Shown one piece after another: positions 17,296 to 25,736 of a stretch of 64,000 bases of DNA. Origin of the DNA: JBDHHQ01 sp039586035 (GTDB lineage Bacteria; Gemmatimonadota; Gemmatimonadetes; Longimicrobiales; Gaopeijiaceae); NCBI GenBank assembly GCA_039586035.1, contig JBDHLD010000010.1:16810-80809 (forward strand), read 5' to 3'. Below the pieces are notes generated by a model. It was not told the DNA's origin. It was given only the letters and a program-made list of their open reading frames with translations, and did not search any database. The position numbers and the translations under genes were made by a program. The first letter of the stretch is position 1, and every line of letters begins with the position of its first letter.

Positions 17296-20200
17296 TCATG
17301 CGGCCTTCGCCCGCTCCTTCAGCAGCACGCGAAACGCTCGCGCGAGCGTCTCCGTCACGGAAAGAGGTCCGTGCTGCCGGAGCGTCAGGGAGAGCGGCGA
17401 CATTCTCCGAACCTCCACCTCGACCTGCCGATCACGCAGCGGCCGATCCAGCGCGGCCAGCCTCGGGATCACGCCCGGCCGAAAGTTCACCCGGGCTTCG
17501 GTGGGTCCCACGAGGACCCGATCCACGCCGAGTTGTCGACCCAGAAGGCGGAGTACGGCTCCATCCAGGAGGCGCTCGACCTCGCGCGGCGGTGGCCCGT
17601 AGCGATCGGCCAGCTCCTGCCTGAGACTCTCGATCTCCGCTTCGGCGCGGATCTTCGAGAGTCGTCTGTAAAGATGTAGTTTTTGGCCCGAATCCGAAAT
17701 GTACCCCTCGGGAAGCAGCGCCGCGCCGGCCATGCTGACCTCCGGATCGCCCTCCCCGCCCTCCTGTTCGCCCTCCCGGATCCGACGGACCGTCTGCTCC
17801 ACCAAACGCATGTAGGTCTCGAGGCCGACGGCGTGGGCGAAGCCCGATTGGTCCGCGCCCAACAGGTTCCCGGCTCCCCTCAGCTCCAGGTCCCTCAGCG
17901 CCACCTGATAGCCACTCCCGAGCTCGGTGTAGTGCTCGAGCACCTTGAGCCGGCGCTCCGCCTCCTCGGCCAGACGCTCGGGGACCATCAGGTAGCAGTA
18001 CGCTCTCCGGTCCGAGCGACCGACTCGACCACGGATCTGGTACAGCTGGGCGAGACCGAAGCGGTCTGCCCGGTCCACGACCAGGGTGTTCGCGTTGGGC
18101 ACGTCCAGCCCGTTCTCGACGATGGAGGAGCACACGAGAACGTCGGTCTCCCCGTCCACGAAGGCGGTCATGACCCGGTCCAGGGCTCTCCCGGGCATCT
18201 GGCCGTGCGCCACGGCGATCCGCGCCTCCGGCACCAGCATGCGCAGCTTCTCCGCCGCCGCGTCGATCGTGGCCACCCGGTTGTGGAGGAAGAACGCCTG
18301 CCCGCCGCGGTCCAGCTCGCGCTGGATCGCGTCGGTGAGCACCAGGTCGCTCCAGGGCAGCACGTGGGTGATGATAGGCATCCGGTCCCGGGGCGGTGTC
18401 CGGATCAGGGTGAGGTCGCGCAGGCCGGAAAGGCCCAGATAGAGGGTCCGTGGAATGGGCGTGGCCGTGAGCGTCAGAACGTCGACCGACGCACGCAGCT
18501 GCTTCAGGCGTTCCTTGTGCTTCACACCGAAGCGCTGCTCCTCGTCGATCACCAGGAGGCCCAGGTCCTTGAAGGTCACGTCGTCCGACAGCAGGCGATG
18601 GGTGCCGAGGACGACGTCCACCTGGCCTGCGCCCAGTCCCTCCAACAACGCCTTCTGCTCCTTGGGTGTTCGAAACCGGCTGAGGGCCCCCACCTTCACC
18701 GGAAAGTCTGCCAGGCGCTCCTCGAAGGTGTGGCGGTGCTGCTCCACCAGGATCGTGGTGGGGGCCAGGACCGCGACCTGCTTTCCGTCCTGAATGGCCT
18801 TGAAGGCGGCTCGGACGGCCACCTCGGTCTTGCCGTACCCCACGTCACCACAGATCAAGCGATCCATGGGTCGCGGCGACTCCATGTCCCGCTTGACGTC
18901 CGTAGTGGCCGATTTCTGGTCGGGTGTGTCCTCATAGAGGAATGCCGACTCCATCTCCCGCTGCCATCGGGTGTCGGGCGCGAACGCGAAACCCTGGGCG
19001 GTCTCCCGGCGCGCGTAGAGGTTCACCAGCTCGGCCGTCATTTCCTCGATGGCCTGCTCGGTCTTCCTGCGTAGCGTCTTCCAGCGCCTCCCCCCGATGC
19101 GGTGGAGCGACGGGGGCTCGGCGTCCTCGGTCTGGCCGACCCACCGCTCGAGCTGATCCAGTCGGTACACGGGAACCCTCAGGAGCTCGCCGCCGGCGTA
19201 CTCCACGACCAGCGACTCCATCTCCTCGCCGGCGATGGTCACCCGCTCCAGTCCTCCGAACCGGCCGATCCCGTGATCGAGGTGTACCACGTAGTCCCCG
19301 GGGGAGAGCTGTGCGAGGCTCTCCAGCGACACCGCGCCCCGGAAGCGTCGTCGTCGTCGGAGCCGGCGCGACCGACGGAAGATCTCGTGGTCCGTGAAGA
19401 CGCGCAGTGGAGGGCTGGCCAACGGGACGAAGAAGCCCCGATCCACCGACCCCACGGCCACCTGCACGCCCGGAAGCAGACGCCCTTCACCCCCGAGAAT
19501 CTCCTCCAGCCGCTCGGCTTGCCCGTCGTTGTCACACAGCAGGAGCGTGCGGTGACCCATGCCCGCTCCCTCGCGTAGGAAGCGCTGCAGCCGGTCCATG
19601 TCGCGGTCGATGGGGGGGGCGGGCTCGGTGGCGAAATCCACGTCACCCCCCGGGTCGGACGTCAGCCTCAACAGGGGGAACCCACCGACCAGGCCGCCGG
19701 CACGGTCCGGCTCGAGGAACAGCGTCTCGGGATCGGGGGGGGACTCCCCGGAGTCGCGGCGCTCGGCGTAGATGCTTTGCACTTGCGCCCAGGTGCGGGC
19801 CATGGCAGCGGCCCAGTCCTGTCCCCGAGTCTGCACCAGGAGCGCGTCTTCGTGCAGCACCTCCAGGAGTGAGCGCCGCGTCCGGCCTCCGGCATCAGGC
19901 CCTTCGCCGAAGTGCACCGGGAGAACGTGCACCTGCTCGGTCTGGCGAATCGAGCGCTGATCCAAGATGTCGAACAGCCGGATCGAGGCCACTTCGTCGT
20001 CCCAGAGCTCGATGCGTGCCGGATCTGGCGATCCGAACGAGAAGAAGTCGACGATCCCGCCCCGAACGGCGAACTGACCCACTTCCTCGACCAGGGGGAC
20101 CCGATCGAAGCCCCGCGTCTCGAGCGCCTCCACGAGGCCGTCCAGGCCGGGGCGGTCGCCCACTGCCACCGTGAGCCGGAGGTTCGCCAGCCGGTCCGGG

Positions 20201-20607
20201 ATGGGTGCTCGCTCCTGGAGTGCCCTGACCGTCGTCACCAGGAGCCTCGTGCGGCGGGCGAAGAGCGCTTCCACGGCCTCGACCCGGAGGCCCTCGATCT
20301 CCAGGTTCGACTCGACCACCTCGTAGGGCAGCGCTTCCCGCTGCGGATAGAGCACGGGCGTGTCGTGTCCGAGGAGTGTCTCCAGGTCGGCCTCCATGGC
20401 GGCCGCCGCTGCCGGATCAGGGCAAACGATCACCCACACGCGGCCCGGCTCCTCGTCGTGAAGCGCCGCGACCAGGGCGGAGACGGCGGACCCGTGAAGA
20501 CCGCCCGCCACGGTGCGCTGGCCCGGCCCGGGAAGGGCGCTCCGCAGCATCCGGAGCGGGGGACTGCTCCGGATCGCGGCTACGACTGCGCTGGACGATT
20601 CAGACAC
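17296..20607 (-). CDS. mfd: Transcription-repair coupling factor
   Basis: Removes RNA polymerase stalled at DNA lesions and recruits UvrA; 1103 aa, close to the usual size. The N-terminal UvrB-like region includes LYPQREALPYEVVESN. The RNA polymerase interacting domain begins around LSPGDYVVHLDHGIGRFGGL. The translocase has Walker A GDVGYGKTE, the DEEQ box VIDEEQRFGV, TATPIPRTLYLGLSGLRDL and the TRG motif region, and ends with the regulatory C-terminal domain. Translation starts at a GTG that overlaps the upstream BatA-like gene by 8 bp, so it is transcribed with it. The link with envelope genes is likely operon drift. Confidence 0.97.
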   Translation of the reverse strand: MSESSSAVVAAIRSSPPLRMLRSALPGPGQRTVAGGLHGSAVSALVAALHDEEPGRVWVIVCPDPAAAAAMEADLETLLGHDTPVLYPQREALPYEVVESNLEIEGLRVEAVEALFARRTRLLVTTVRALQERAPIPDRLANLRLTVAVGDRPGLDGLVEALETRGFDRVPLVEEVGQFAVRGGIVDFFSFGSPDPARIELWDDEVASIRLFDILDQRSIRQTEQVHVLPVHFGEGPDAGGRTRRSLLEVLHEDALLVQTRGQDWAAAMARTWAQVQSIYAERRDSGESPPDPETLFLEPDRAGGLVGGFPLLRLTSDPGGDVDFATEPAPPIDRDMDRLQRFLREGAGMGHRTLLLCDNDGQAERLEEILGGEGRLLPGVQVAVGSVDRGFFVPLASPPLRVFTDHEIFRRSRRLRRRRRFRGAVSLESLAQLSPGDYVVHLDHGIGRFGGLERVTIAGEEMESLVVEYAGGELLRVPVYRLDQLERWVGQTEDAEPPSLHRIGGRRWKTLRRKTEQAIEEMTAELVNLYARRETAQGFAFAPDTRWQREMESAFLYEDTPDQKSATTDVKRDMESPRPMDRLICGDVGYGKTEVAVRAAFKAIQDGKQVAVLAPTTILVEQHRHTFEERLADFPVKVGALSRFRTPKEQKALLEGLGAGQVDVVLGTHRLLSDDVTFKDLGLLVIDEEQRFGVKHKERLKQLRASVDVLTLTATPIPRTLYLGLSGLRDLTLIRTPPRDRMPIITHVLPWSDLVLTDAIQRELDRGGQAFFLHNRVATIDAAAEKLRMLVPEARIAVAHGQMPGRALDRVMTAFVDGETDVLVCSSIVENGLDVPNANTLVVDRADRFGLAQLYQIRGRVGRSDRRAYCYLMVPERLAEEAERRLKVLEHYTELGSGYQVALRDLELRGAGNLLGADQSGFAHAVGLETYMRLVEQTVRRIREGEQEGGEGDPEVSMAGAALLPEGYISDSGQKLHLYRRLSKIRAEAEIESLRQELADRYGPPPREVERLLDGAVLRLLGRQLGVDRVLVGPTEARVNFRPGVIPRLAALDRPLRDRQVEVEVRRMSPLSLTLRQHGPLSVTETLARAFRVLLKERAKAA

Positions 20608-22573
20608 GACTCGCTTCGTGGGTTCCGCCAGGACGATCGGCCTCGGTCTTGGGGCGGCCCGAGCCGCTCCGTGTATGTCCTGGCCCCGCGGCGGCGAACC
20701 AGCTTTCGAACAGGAGGAGGAAGAGCGCGATCAGCAGAAAGGGCCTCCACACCTCGAGCCCCTGGCGGCTGGTGAACACGGCCCGGGTCCAAGCGGTGCT
20801 GTCCCGGGCCAACGAGAGCCGTGAGCCGTAGCGATCCCGGAGGGCCTCCGGCTCGAGTCGGTCGAGAAGTGACTCCTGCACGGGGACGTTCACGGCCACT
20901 CGGTCGATCACCGAATCCCCCGCCAGCACGTGGTAGATGCCGGCCTGCCTGGTCGAGCGAAAGACGTGGGTACCGTCGATCGGGAGGAGGGTTCCGTCCG
21001 GGAGTCGCACCGCCGTGGCTTCCGCGGGGGCGCGAAGGGGTTGGCCCGCCACGACCGAGGCCGCTCGAGCCCCTGGCAAGGCCGCTCTCGAGACGATCCA
21101 CTCGAGAAGAGGCACCATGGTGGCGGAGACAGGCAGCGTCGTGGCCTCGGTATCGAGAGGTGAGGCGATGAGCACGTAGGGTCCGGTTGGCGCCTGGCCC
21201 GCCACCAGCCATGGGTCGCCGGCCGGCAAGTGGGCGAGGACGTCGTAGGCCCCGGACTCCCCCTCGATCGGGGTGAGGGGATGATGGGCGGAGACCCGCA
21301 CACCGGTGAGGTCCGTGGGAAGGCCGTCTCCGAGAAGCGGTGCCTCCCCGCCCACCTCCTTGCCGCCGTAGCGCCAGGGTACGCCCGAGGCCGCCAGACG
21401 CCGGTTCAGGGCCGGGAGCAGGGCCGGGTCGGTGGAGGGCACGACCAGGGCCGGGGTGGGTCGACTGCGCCGATCCAGGCCGGCGCCGTCCACGGCCACG
21501 AGGATCTCCGCATCCGGGGCCGGCACCCGCCTTATGCGCCCCCCCTGTTCCAGCGTGTGGATGGCCTGGGTGAGGAAGAACGGGCTTCCGCCTTCGAGTG
21601 CCAGACCGGGCGCGCGACGGACCGACACTGCGAAGTACCGGCGGTCATCGGTGCTGAGGCTGTCGGGATCCGTCTCCACGTACCCGACCAGCGGACCCGG
21701 GGGATAGGGGCCACCCGGGAGCACGACGGTGGAACCTGGCGAGCCCGCGCTGGCCGCTCGGACGCGCCGTTCCACGATCAATCGGACCCACACCGTGTCC
21801 CCCGCCTCGACGCTCGCTTCGCCTACCGAGGCCGCGACGTCCGTGCGCTGTCCGGCGATGGGCGGGAGACCACCGCCCACCAAGACGTCGGTCAGGTGCC
21901 GGTTGGCCGGAGGGTCGGCGCTGGGGCGGTACACCACAACGGGGACGGCCGAGTCGGGAAGGGCGGGCTGACGCTCGGCGAAGGCGGAAGCCTGGAGATC
22001 CGACAGCACGTGCACCTCCCGCGCGTCCAGGTCGGCGTCGGCGGCGATGGCCAGCGCTCGGGCGATGGCGGCGTCGAGCTCCCCGGCCGCGTCGCTCACG
22101 ACGGTGCGACGCACGCGGTCGGCGGCGGCCTCGGGTGTGCTGGGCGTCACCAGGTCCCAGGGCTCCCCCACGCGAAGCACCCAGACGCGGTCTTCGGGCG
22201 TGGCCTCATCCAGGGTGCCCAGCGCCAGCCCCTGGAGCTCGTCCAGGACTCGGCGTCCGCCTTGCACGAGCCCCGAGCTCATGGAGTTGTCCAGAACCAT
22301 CACGATGGCCGTAGGGTCGTGGACGGCGCCGCGGCCGCGCAGAAACGCCCGGGCGGCGGCCAGGACCACCAGCAGGATCGTCGCGACTCGGATCAAGAGC
22401 AAAAGGAGCTGGCGAAGGCGGATCTGACGGGCATGCTGCCGCTCGGTCCGCTGCAGATACCGGAGCGCCGGGAAGGGCAGGCGTCGGGTCTCGTGCCGGT
22501 GCACCAGATGGAGGATGAGCGGGACCGCCACCGCGAGCCCCGCCAACAGGAAGAGCGGATTCAGGAACCCCAT
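20600..22573 (-). CDS. BatA-like membrane protein with VWA-type domain
   Basis: A 657-aa protein of the Bat/aerotolerance type. It opens with FLNPLFLLAGLAVAVPLIL followed by HLVHRHETRRLPFPALRYLQ, the BatA N-terminal membrane module, with a second helix at about 58-78. A von Willebrand A-like segment starts at VMVLDNSMSSG; its DxSxS metal site reads DNSMS. The large periplasmic region ends with a C-terminal membrane helix (WRPFLLIALFLLLFESWF) and a charged cytoplasmic tail. GGAGG lies just before the ATG. The DUF58 partner is 97 nt upstream, but the MoxR ATPase that usually completes such clusters is absent here. Its exact function is not established in any family member close to this one. Confidence 0.82.
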   Translation of the reverse strand: MGFLNPLFLLAGLAVAVPLILHLVHRHETRRLPFPALRYLQRTERQHARQIRLRQLLLLLIRVATILLVVLAAARAFLRGRGAVHDPTAIVMVLDNSMSSGLVQGGRRVLDELQGLALGTLDEATPEDRVWVLRVGEPWDLVTPSTPEAAADRVRRTVVSDAAGELDAAIARALAIAADADLDAREVHVLSDLQASAFAERQPALPDSAVPVVVYRPSADPPANRHLTDVLVGGGLPPIAGQRTDVAASVGEASVEAGDTVWVRLIVERRVRAASAGSPGSTVVLPGGPYPPGPLVGYVETDPDSLSTDDRRYFAVSVRRAPGLALEGGSPFFLTQAIHTLEQGGRIRRVPAPDAEILVAVDGAGLDRRSRPTPALVVPSTDPALLPALNRRLAASGVPWRYGGKEVGGEAPLLGDGLPTDLTGVRVSAHHPLTPIEGESGAYDVLAHLPAGDPWLVAGQAPTGPYVLIASPLDTEATTLPVSATMVPLLEWIVSRAALPGARAASVVAGQPLRAPAEATAVRLPDGTLLPIDGTHVFRSTRQAGIYHVLAGDSVIDRVAVNVPVQESLLDRLEPEALRDRYGSRLSLARDSTAWTRAVFTSRQGLEVWRPFLLIALFLLLFESWFAAAGPGHTRSGSGRPKTEADRPGGTHEASRV

Positions 22574-22670
22574 GAAGCCCTCCTGGGCCGGGACCGGTCG
22601 CCCCGCCCCCGGATCCGGTCAGGGCGACGCGGATCGGCGGCGTGAGGGGTCAGGAGAGCGGCCGCCCTCG

Positions 22671-23600
22671 TCATCCCAGCCGCTCCCGCTTGCGGAGGTA
22701 GGCCCGCAGCGCGATGGCCATGGGCTGATCCGTGTCCAGGACCACGTACTCGGTGCCTTGCGGTCGCAGGTTCCTCTCCCACTCGGCGAGCGCCTCTTTC
22801 ACCGCCTCCCGGTAGTCGAGACGGATGTCGGCGACGCTGACCTGGAGCTCCTCTCCGGTCTCGGGGTCGAAGAAGCGGGCGTCGCTGGCCGCCGGGAGCT
22901 CCCGCTCACCCGGATCGAGCAGGTGGAACACGAGCACCTCGTGCCCGCGGTGCCGGAGGTATCGCAGCGCGGTGAGCGTGGTCTGCTGGTCCACGAGCAG
23001 ATCCGAGATCAGGATCACGAGCCCTCTCCGGCGAAGCCTGAGCGCGGCGTCCTTGAGGGCCGACTCGGCCCGGGTTTGCCCCGATCCCTCCAGCGGGGCC
23101 AGCCGGCTCAGGATCTCATGCCATTGCTTGCGCCCACCCGCGGGAGACACGGCGTCGGTGATCTCGTCGTGAAAGGTCGTGAGCCCCACGGTGTCGCCCT
23201 GGCGAACGAGCACCAGCGAGAGCGCCCCGGCGAGGTGTTTGGCGTACCAGAGCTTCGTCGGTACGGTTTCGGCGTCAGACGTCCAGGCCATGGAGGCGCT
23301 GGTGTCCAACAGGATGTGGGCCCGGAGGTTGGTCTCCTCCTCGAACTGCTTGACGTGATAGCGGTCGGAACGGGCGTACATGCGCCAATCGATGTGGCGA
23401 AGGTCATCGCCGGGCTGATAGGCGCGGTGCTCGGCGAACTCGGCGGAAAACCCCCGATGCGGTGAGCGGTGCAGCCCCATGATGAATCCCTCGACGACAC
23501 CTCTCGCGATGATCTCCAGTCCGCCGAGCTTGGCGAGCTCGACGGGATTCATGAGATCCAGGCGACGGCGCAGGGCCTGCTCCGTCTGTTCATTGGCCAT
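22671..23600 (-). CDS. DUF58 family protein
   Basis: A 309-aa cytoplasmic protein, first of the long minus-strand train. The DUF58 core is clear: HRAYQPGDDLRHIDWRMYAR, then YHVKQFEEETNLRAHILLDTS with the MIDAS-like DTSASM site, and GLVILISDLLVD. DUF58 proteins usually act with MoxR AAA+ ATPases and VWA membrane proteins, perhaps in metal insertion or envelope integrity; the VWA partner is next, the ATPase is not in the window. No membrane helices are seen. It is divergent from the DUF4384 gene, with 201 nt between their start codons. Confidence 0.9.
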   Translation of the reverse strand: MANEQTEQALRRRLDLMNPVELAKLGGLEIIARGVVEGFIMGLHRSPHRGFSAEFAEHRAYQPGDDLRHIDWRMYARSDRYHVKQFEEETNLRAHILLDTSASMAWTSDAETVPTKLWYAKHLAGALSLVLVRQGDTVGLTTFHDEITDAVSPAGGRKQWHEILSRLAPLEGSGQTRAESALKDAALRLRRRGLVILISDLLVDQQTTLTALRYLRHRGHEVLVFHLLDPGERELPAASDARFFDPETGEELQVSVADIRLDYREAVKEALAEWERNLRPQGTEYVVLDTDQPMAIALRAYLRKRERLG

Positions 23601-23674
23601 CTATGACGCCAAACCTATCTTTTGAAGTGACGGGTCCGGACCGTAGGTGGATGCGTCACTGTCCTAAACCGTTG

Positions 23675-23707
23675 CCGGGTGCGTCCACCTTTGAGGACGC
23701 TTCCCGG
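23675..23707. other. Hairpin in the divergent region between DUF58 and DUF4384 genes
   Basis: CCGGG-T-GCGTCC and GGACGC-TT-CCCGG (outer arms 23675-23679 and 23703-23707, inner 23681-23686 and 23695-23700) can pair around the 8-nt loop ACCTTTGA. It lies about 95 nt before the DUF4384 start codon and could form in that leader. No T-run follows. I see no clear promoter elements in the remaining part of this 201-nt region. Confidence 0.3.
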
Positions 23708-23801
23708 CTCCGCGAGCTCCGTGTGCAGGCGGGCCCGACCCCGGACCGTGGCACGACCCGTGCAACCGGGAACGGTGTAAAGTGCGTCCTGGAGGATGGA
23801 A

Positions 23802-25463
23802 ATGGTAGTTCGCGCGGCAGTGGCGGTGATCGCGGCTACGGCCGTGTTGGCCACGCCGGGCATCGGCGTTGCGCAACAGGGCGGTGGCCAATCGTGGGAC
23901 GGATACGAGCTCGAGGCCCGCATCTGGTTGGACCGTGGCTCGGAGCCGGTGCTCCAGCGGGGTGAGCGGGTTCGGGTGTACTACAGGGTCTCCGAGGACG
24001 CCAACGTCGCCATCTTCCACATCGACACGGACGGCACCGTCCGGCTGGTCGTACCCAGGTCCCCTCGCGAGAACCAGATCGTCAACGGCGCACGGGACTA
24101 CCGGGTGCTGTTCCCCGAAACGTCCTACTGGTTCGTCGACGACTACGCCGGCATCGGCTACTTCTTCCTCGTGGCCTCCCCCCGTCCCCTGGACCTTTCG
24201 CTCTTCAACTACTCGTTCTACGACGGTGGATGGGATCTGAGCCAGGTGGGCCGGCAGGTCTACACCGATCCATACGAGGCCATCGACGACTACGTGGCCG
24301 CCCTGATCCCCGACTGGGAGACGGCCGCCTACGGCCTCGACTTCACCAGCTACCACGTGGGTGAGCATCAGACCTACCCCCGGTTCCTCTGCTACGATTG
24401 TCACGGCTTCACGCCGTTCTCCGCATGGAACCCCTACTACTACGCGTGCACGAGCTTTCGCGTCGTGGTCTACAACGACCCCTTCTACTACCCGGCCTAT
24501 CGCTACGGGGGAGGGGCGGTCGTGTATCCGGCCCGCGGACATCAACCGCGGTTCGTGTTCAAGGAGCGGGCTCAGGGAGAGTCCGGTACGCCCCTGGTGA
24601 CCACGCGCGCGGAGGCCACCGGCATCGACCGGGCTACGCGCCGCCGAACACCGGCCGCCGGGTCCTCGACCGAGGTGCCTTCCGTGGAACGGACCCCCGG
24701 TGCCACGCAGGGGCGCGCACCGGGCGTGACGCGAATTCCCACTCGATCGGGGGAGCCGGATTTCGCCCGACCCGGAGAGCGGGACGCGCCCATCGTCGTG
24801 CCGTGGCCCGGACGGGCGACGCCTCCCGAGGCGAGCAGGCCTCCCGCTCGCGGCGGTGACGCGCGCGCAACGCCCACGACCCGACGGACCCCGCCGCCCA
24901 GCGGGACGACGGGGCGAGGGGCCGGAGCCAGCTCCCGACCCGTGCTCCAGCGACGGCCTCCCCCTCAGCGGGAGCGGCCCTCGAGCCAGCTGAATCCACC
25001 CCGCGGTGGCCAGGACGGACCGGCCTCCGTTCGTCCGACGGGCGGCGCGGGCAACCCACCGGGCGCGATCCGTCGGCCTGCCACCGGCAAGGGCAAGGGG
25101 GGAGCGGCCCCCGCTCGCCCCCCGAATCGCGGGGGGGTAGGCGCTGCCCCGACCCGGCCACCGACCGCGGGATCGGCCCGGCCGGGACGCCCGAACACGA
25201 GCCGTGGCGTGACCCGCTCTCCGCCGGCCGGTGGGTCCGTACGTCCGAGCCCCGCGCGCCCGCCCACTGGCGGATCGGCGCGCCCGACGCCGTCCCGCCC
25301 GTCGGGTGGGTCGGCACGTCCGGCGCGCTCCCGTCCCCCCAACGGCGGATCCGCCCGCCCGGCACCGTCCCGGCCGCCCACCGCAGCACAGCCGGCCCCG
25401 AGCCCCTCGCGGAGCGGAGGCGCCGTCCGCCGCTCCCCAACCCGGCGGCCCGTCTCGACCTAG
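23802..25463 (+). CDS. Secreted DUF4384 protein with basic Pro-rich tail
   Basis: A 553-aa exported protein. I start at the ATG at 23802 because GGAGG at 23791-23795 is then 6 nt away; the ATG at 23796 touches it. A signal peptide ends near GIGVAQQ. Residues about 30-130 match DUF4384, a surface-associated beta domain (RVYYRVSEDANVAIFHIDTD, then DGTVRLVVP). A Tyr-rich region follows and contains CYDCH at 197-201, formally a CxxCH heme-attachment motif. From about residue 255 the chain is Pro/Arg/Gly/Ser-rich, strongly basic and probably disordered, with repeats near its end. Such tails may bind polyanions such as LPS or DNA; function is otherwise unknown. Confidence 0.82.
   Translation: MVVRAAVAVIAATAVLATPGIGVAQQGGGQSWDGYELEARIWLDRGSEPVLQRGERVRVYYRVSEDANVAIFHIDTDGTVRLVVPRSPRENQIVNGARDYRVLFPETSYWFVDDYAGIGYFFLVASPRPLDLSLFNYSFYDGGWDLSQVGRQVYTDPYEAIDDYVAALIPDWETAAYGLDFTSYHVGEHQTYPRFLCYDCHGFTPFSAWNPYYYACTSFRVVVYNDPFYYPAYRYGGGAVVYPARGHQPRFVFKERAQGESGTPLVTTRAEATGIDRATRRRTPAAGSSTEVPSVERTPGATQGRAPGVTRIPTRSGEPDFARPGERDAPIVVPWPGRATPPEASRPPARGGDARATPTTRRTPPPSGTTGRGAGASSRPVLQRRPPPQRERPSSQLNPPRGGQDGPASVRPTGGAGNPPGAIRRPATGKGKGGAAPARPPNRGGVGAAPTRPPTAGSARPGRPNTSRGVTRSPPAGGSVRPSPARPPTGGSARPTPSRPSGGSARPARSRPPNGGSARPAPSRPPTAAQPAPSPSRSGGAVRRSPTRRPVST
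25230..25361 (+). repeat. Four in-frame GGSxRP repeats in the DUF4384 protein tail
   Basis: Copies of an 18-nt segment encoding GGS(V/A)RP begin at 25230, 25269, 25305 and 25344, with a period of 39, 36 and 39 nt. The spacers encode Pro/Ser/Arg-rich stretches such as SPARPPT and TPSRPS. Nucleotide identity between copies is partial, so they look old rather than freshly slipped. The repeats extend the disordered basic tail. Confidence 0.75.
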
Positions 25464-25567
25464 CGTGGTGCTCGGCCGCGCAAGGGGGCCTCGCGGTCGG
25501 CAGCAGGGGTCGGTCGCAGCCCGAGAGGCCGAACGCGAGCAGCCCCCGTGGCCGAGCAGAGCGTCGA

Positions 25568-25596
25568 TTGAACCCCCTTTCCGGGACGATTATCTT
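25568..25596 (+). promoter_or_regulatory. Probable sigma70 promoter for lepA
   Basis: TTGAAC (25568-25573) and TATCTT (25591-25596) are 17 nt apart, in the 273-nt gap between the DUF4384 gene and lepA. The pair is AT-rich against a very GC-rich background. It would give a leader of about 130 nt to the GTG start of lepA. Nothing else is recognised in this gap. Confidence 0.5.
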
Positions 25597-25736
25597 CAAA
25601 GGTTCTCCGCCCCAGGCCGGCCCCGACCGATCCTCTCCGCGAGCGAGGCGCACGAGCGTCCCGCACGGACCGGATGGTCCGACGCGGCCCTGCCGGGGCG
25701 CAGGTGATCGCTTCCCGCCACCAGCGCCGAGCTCCC

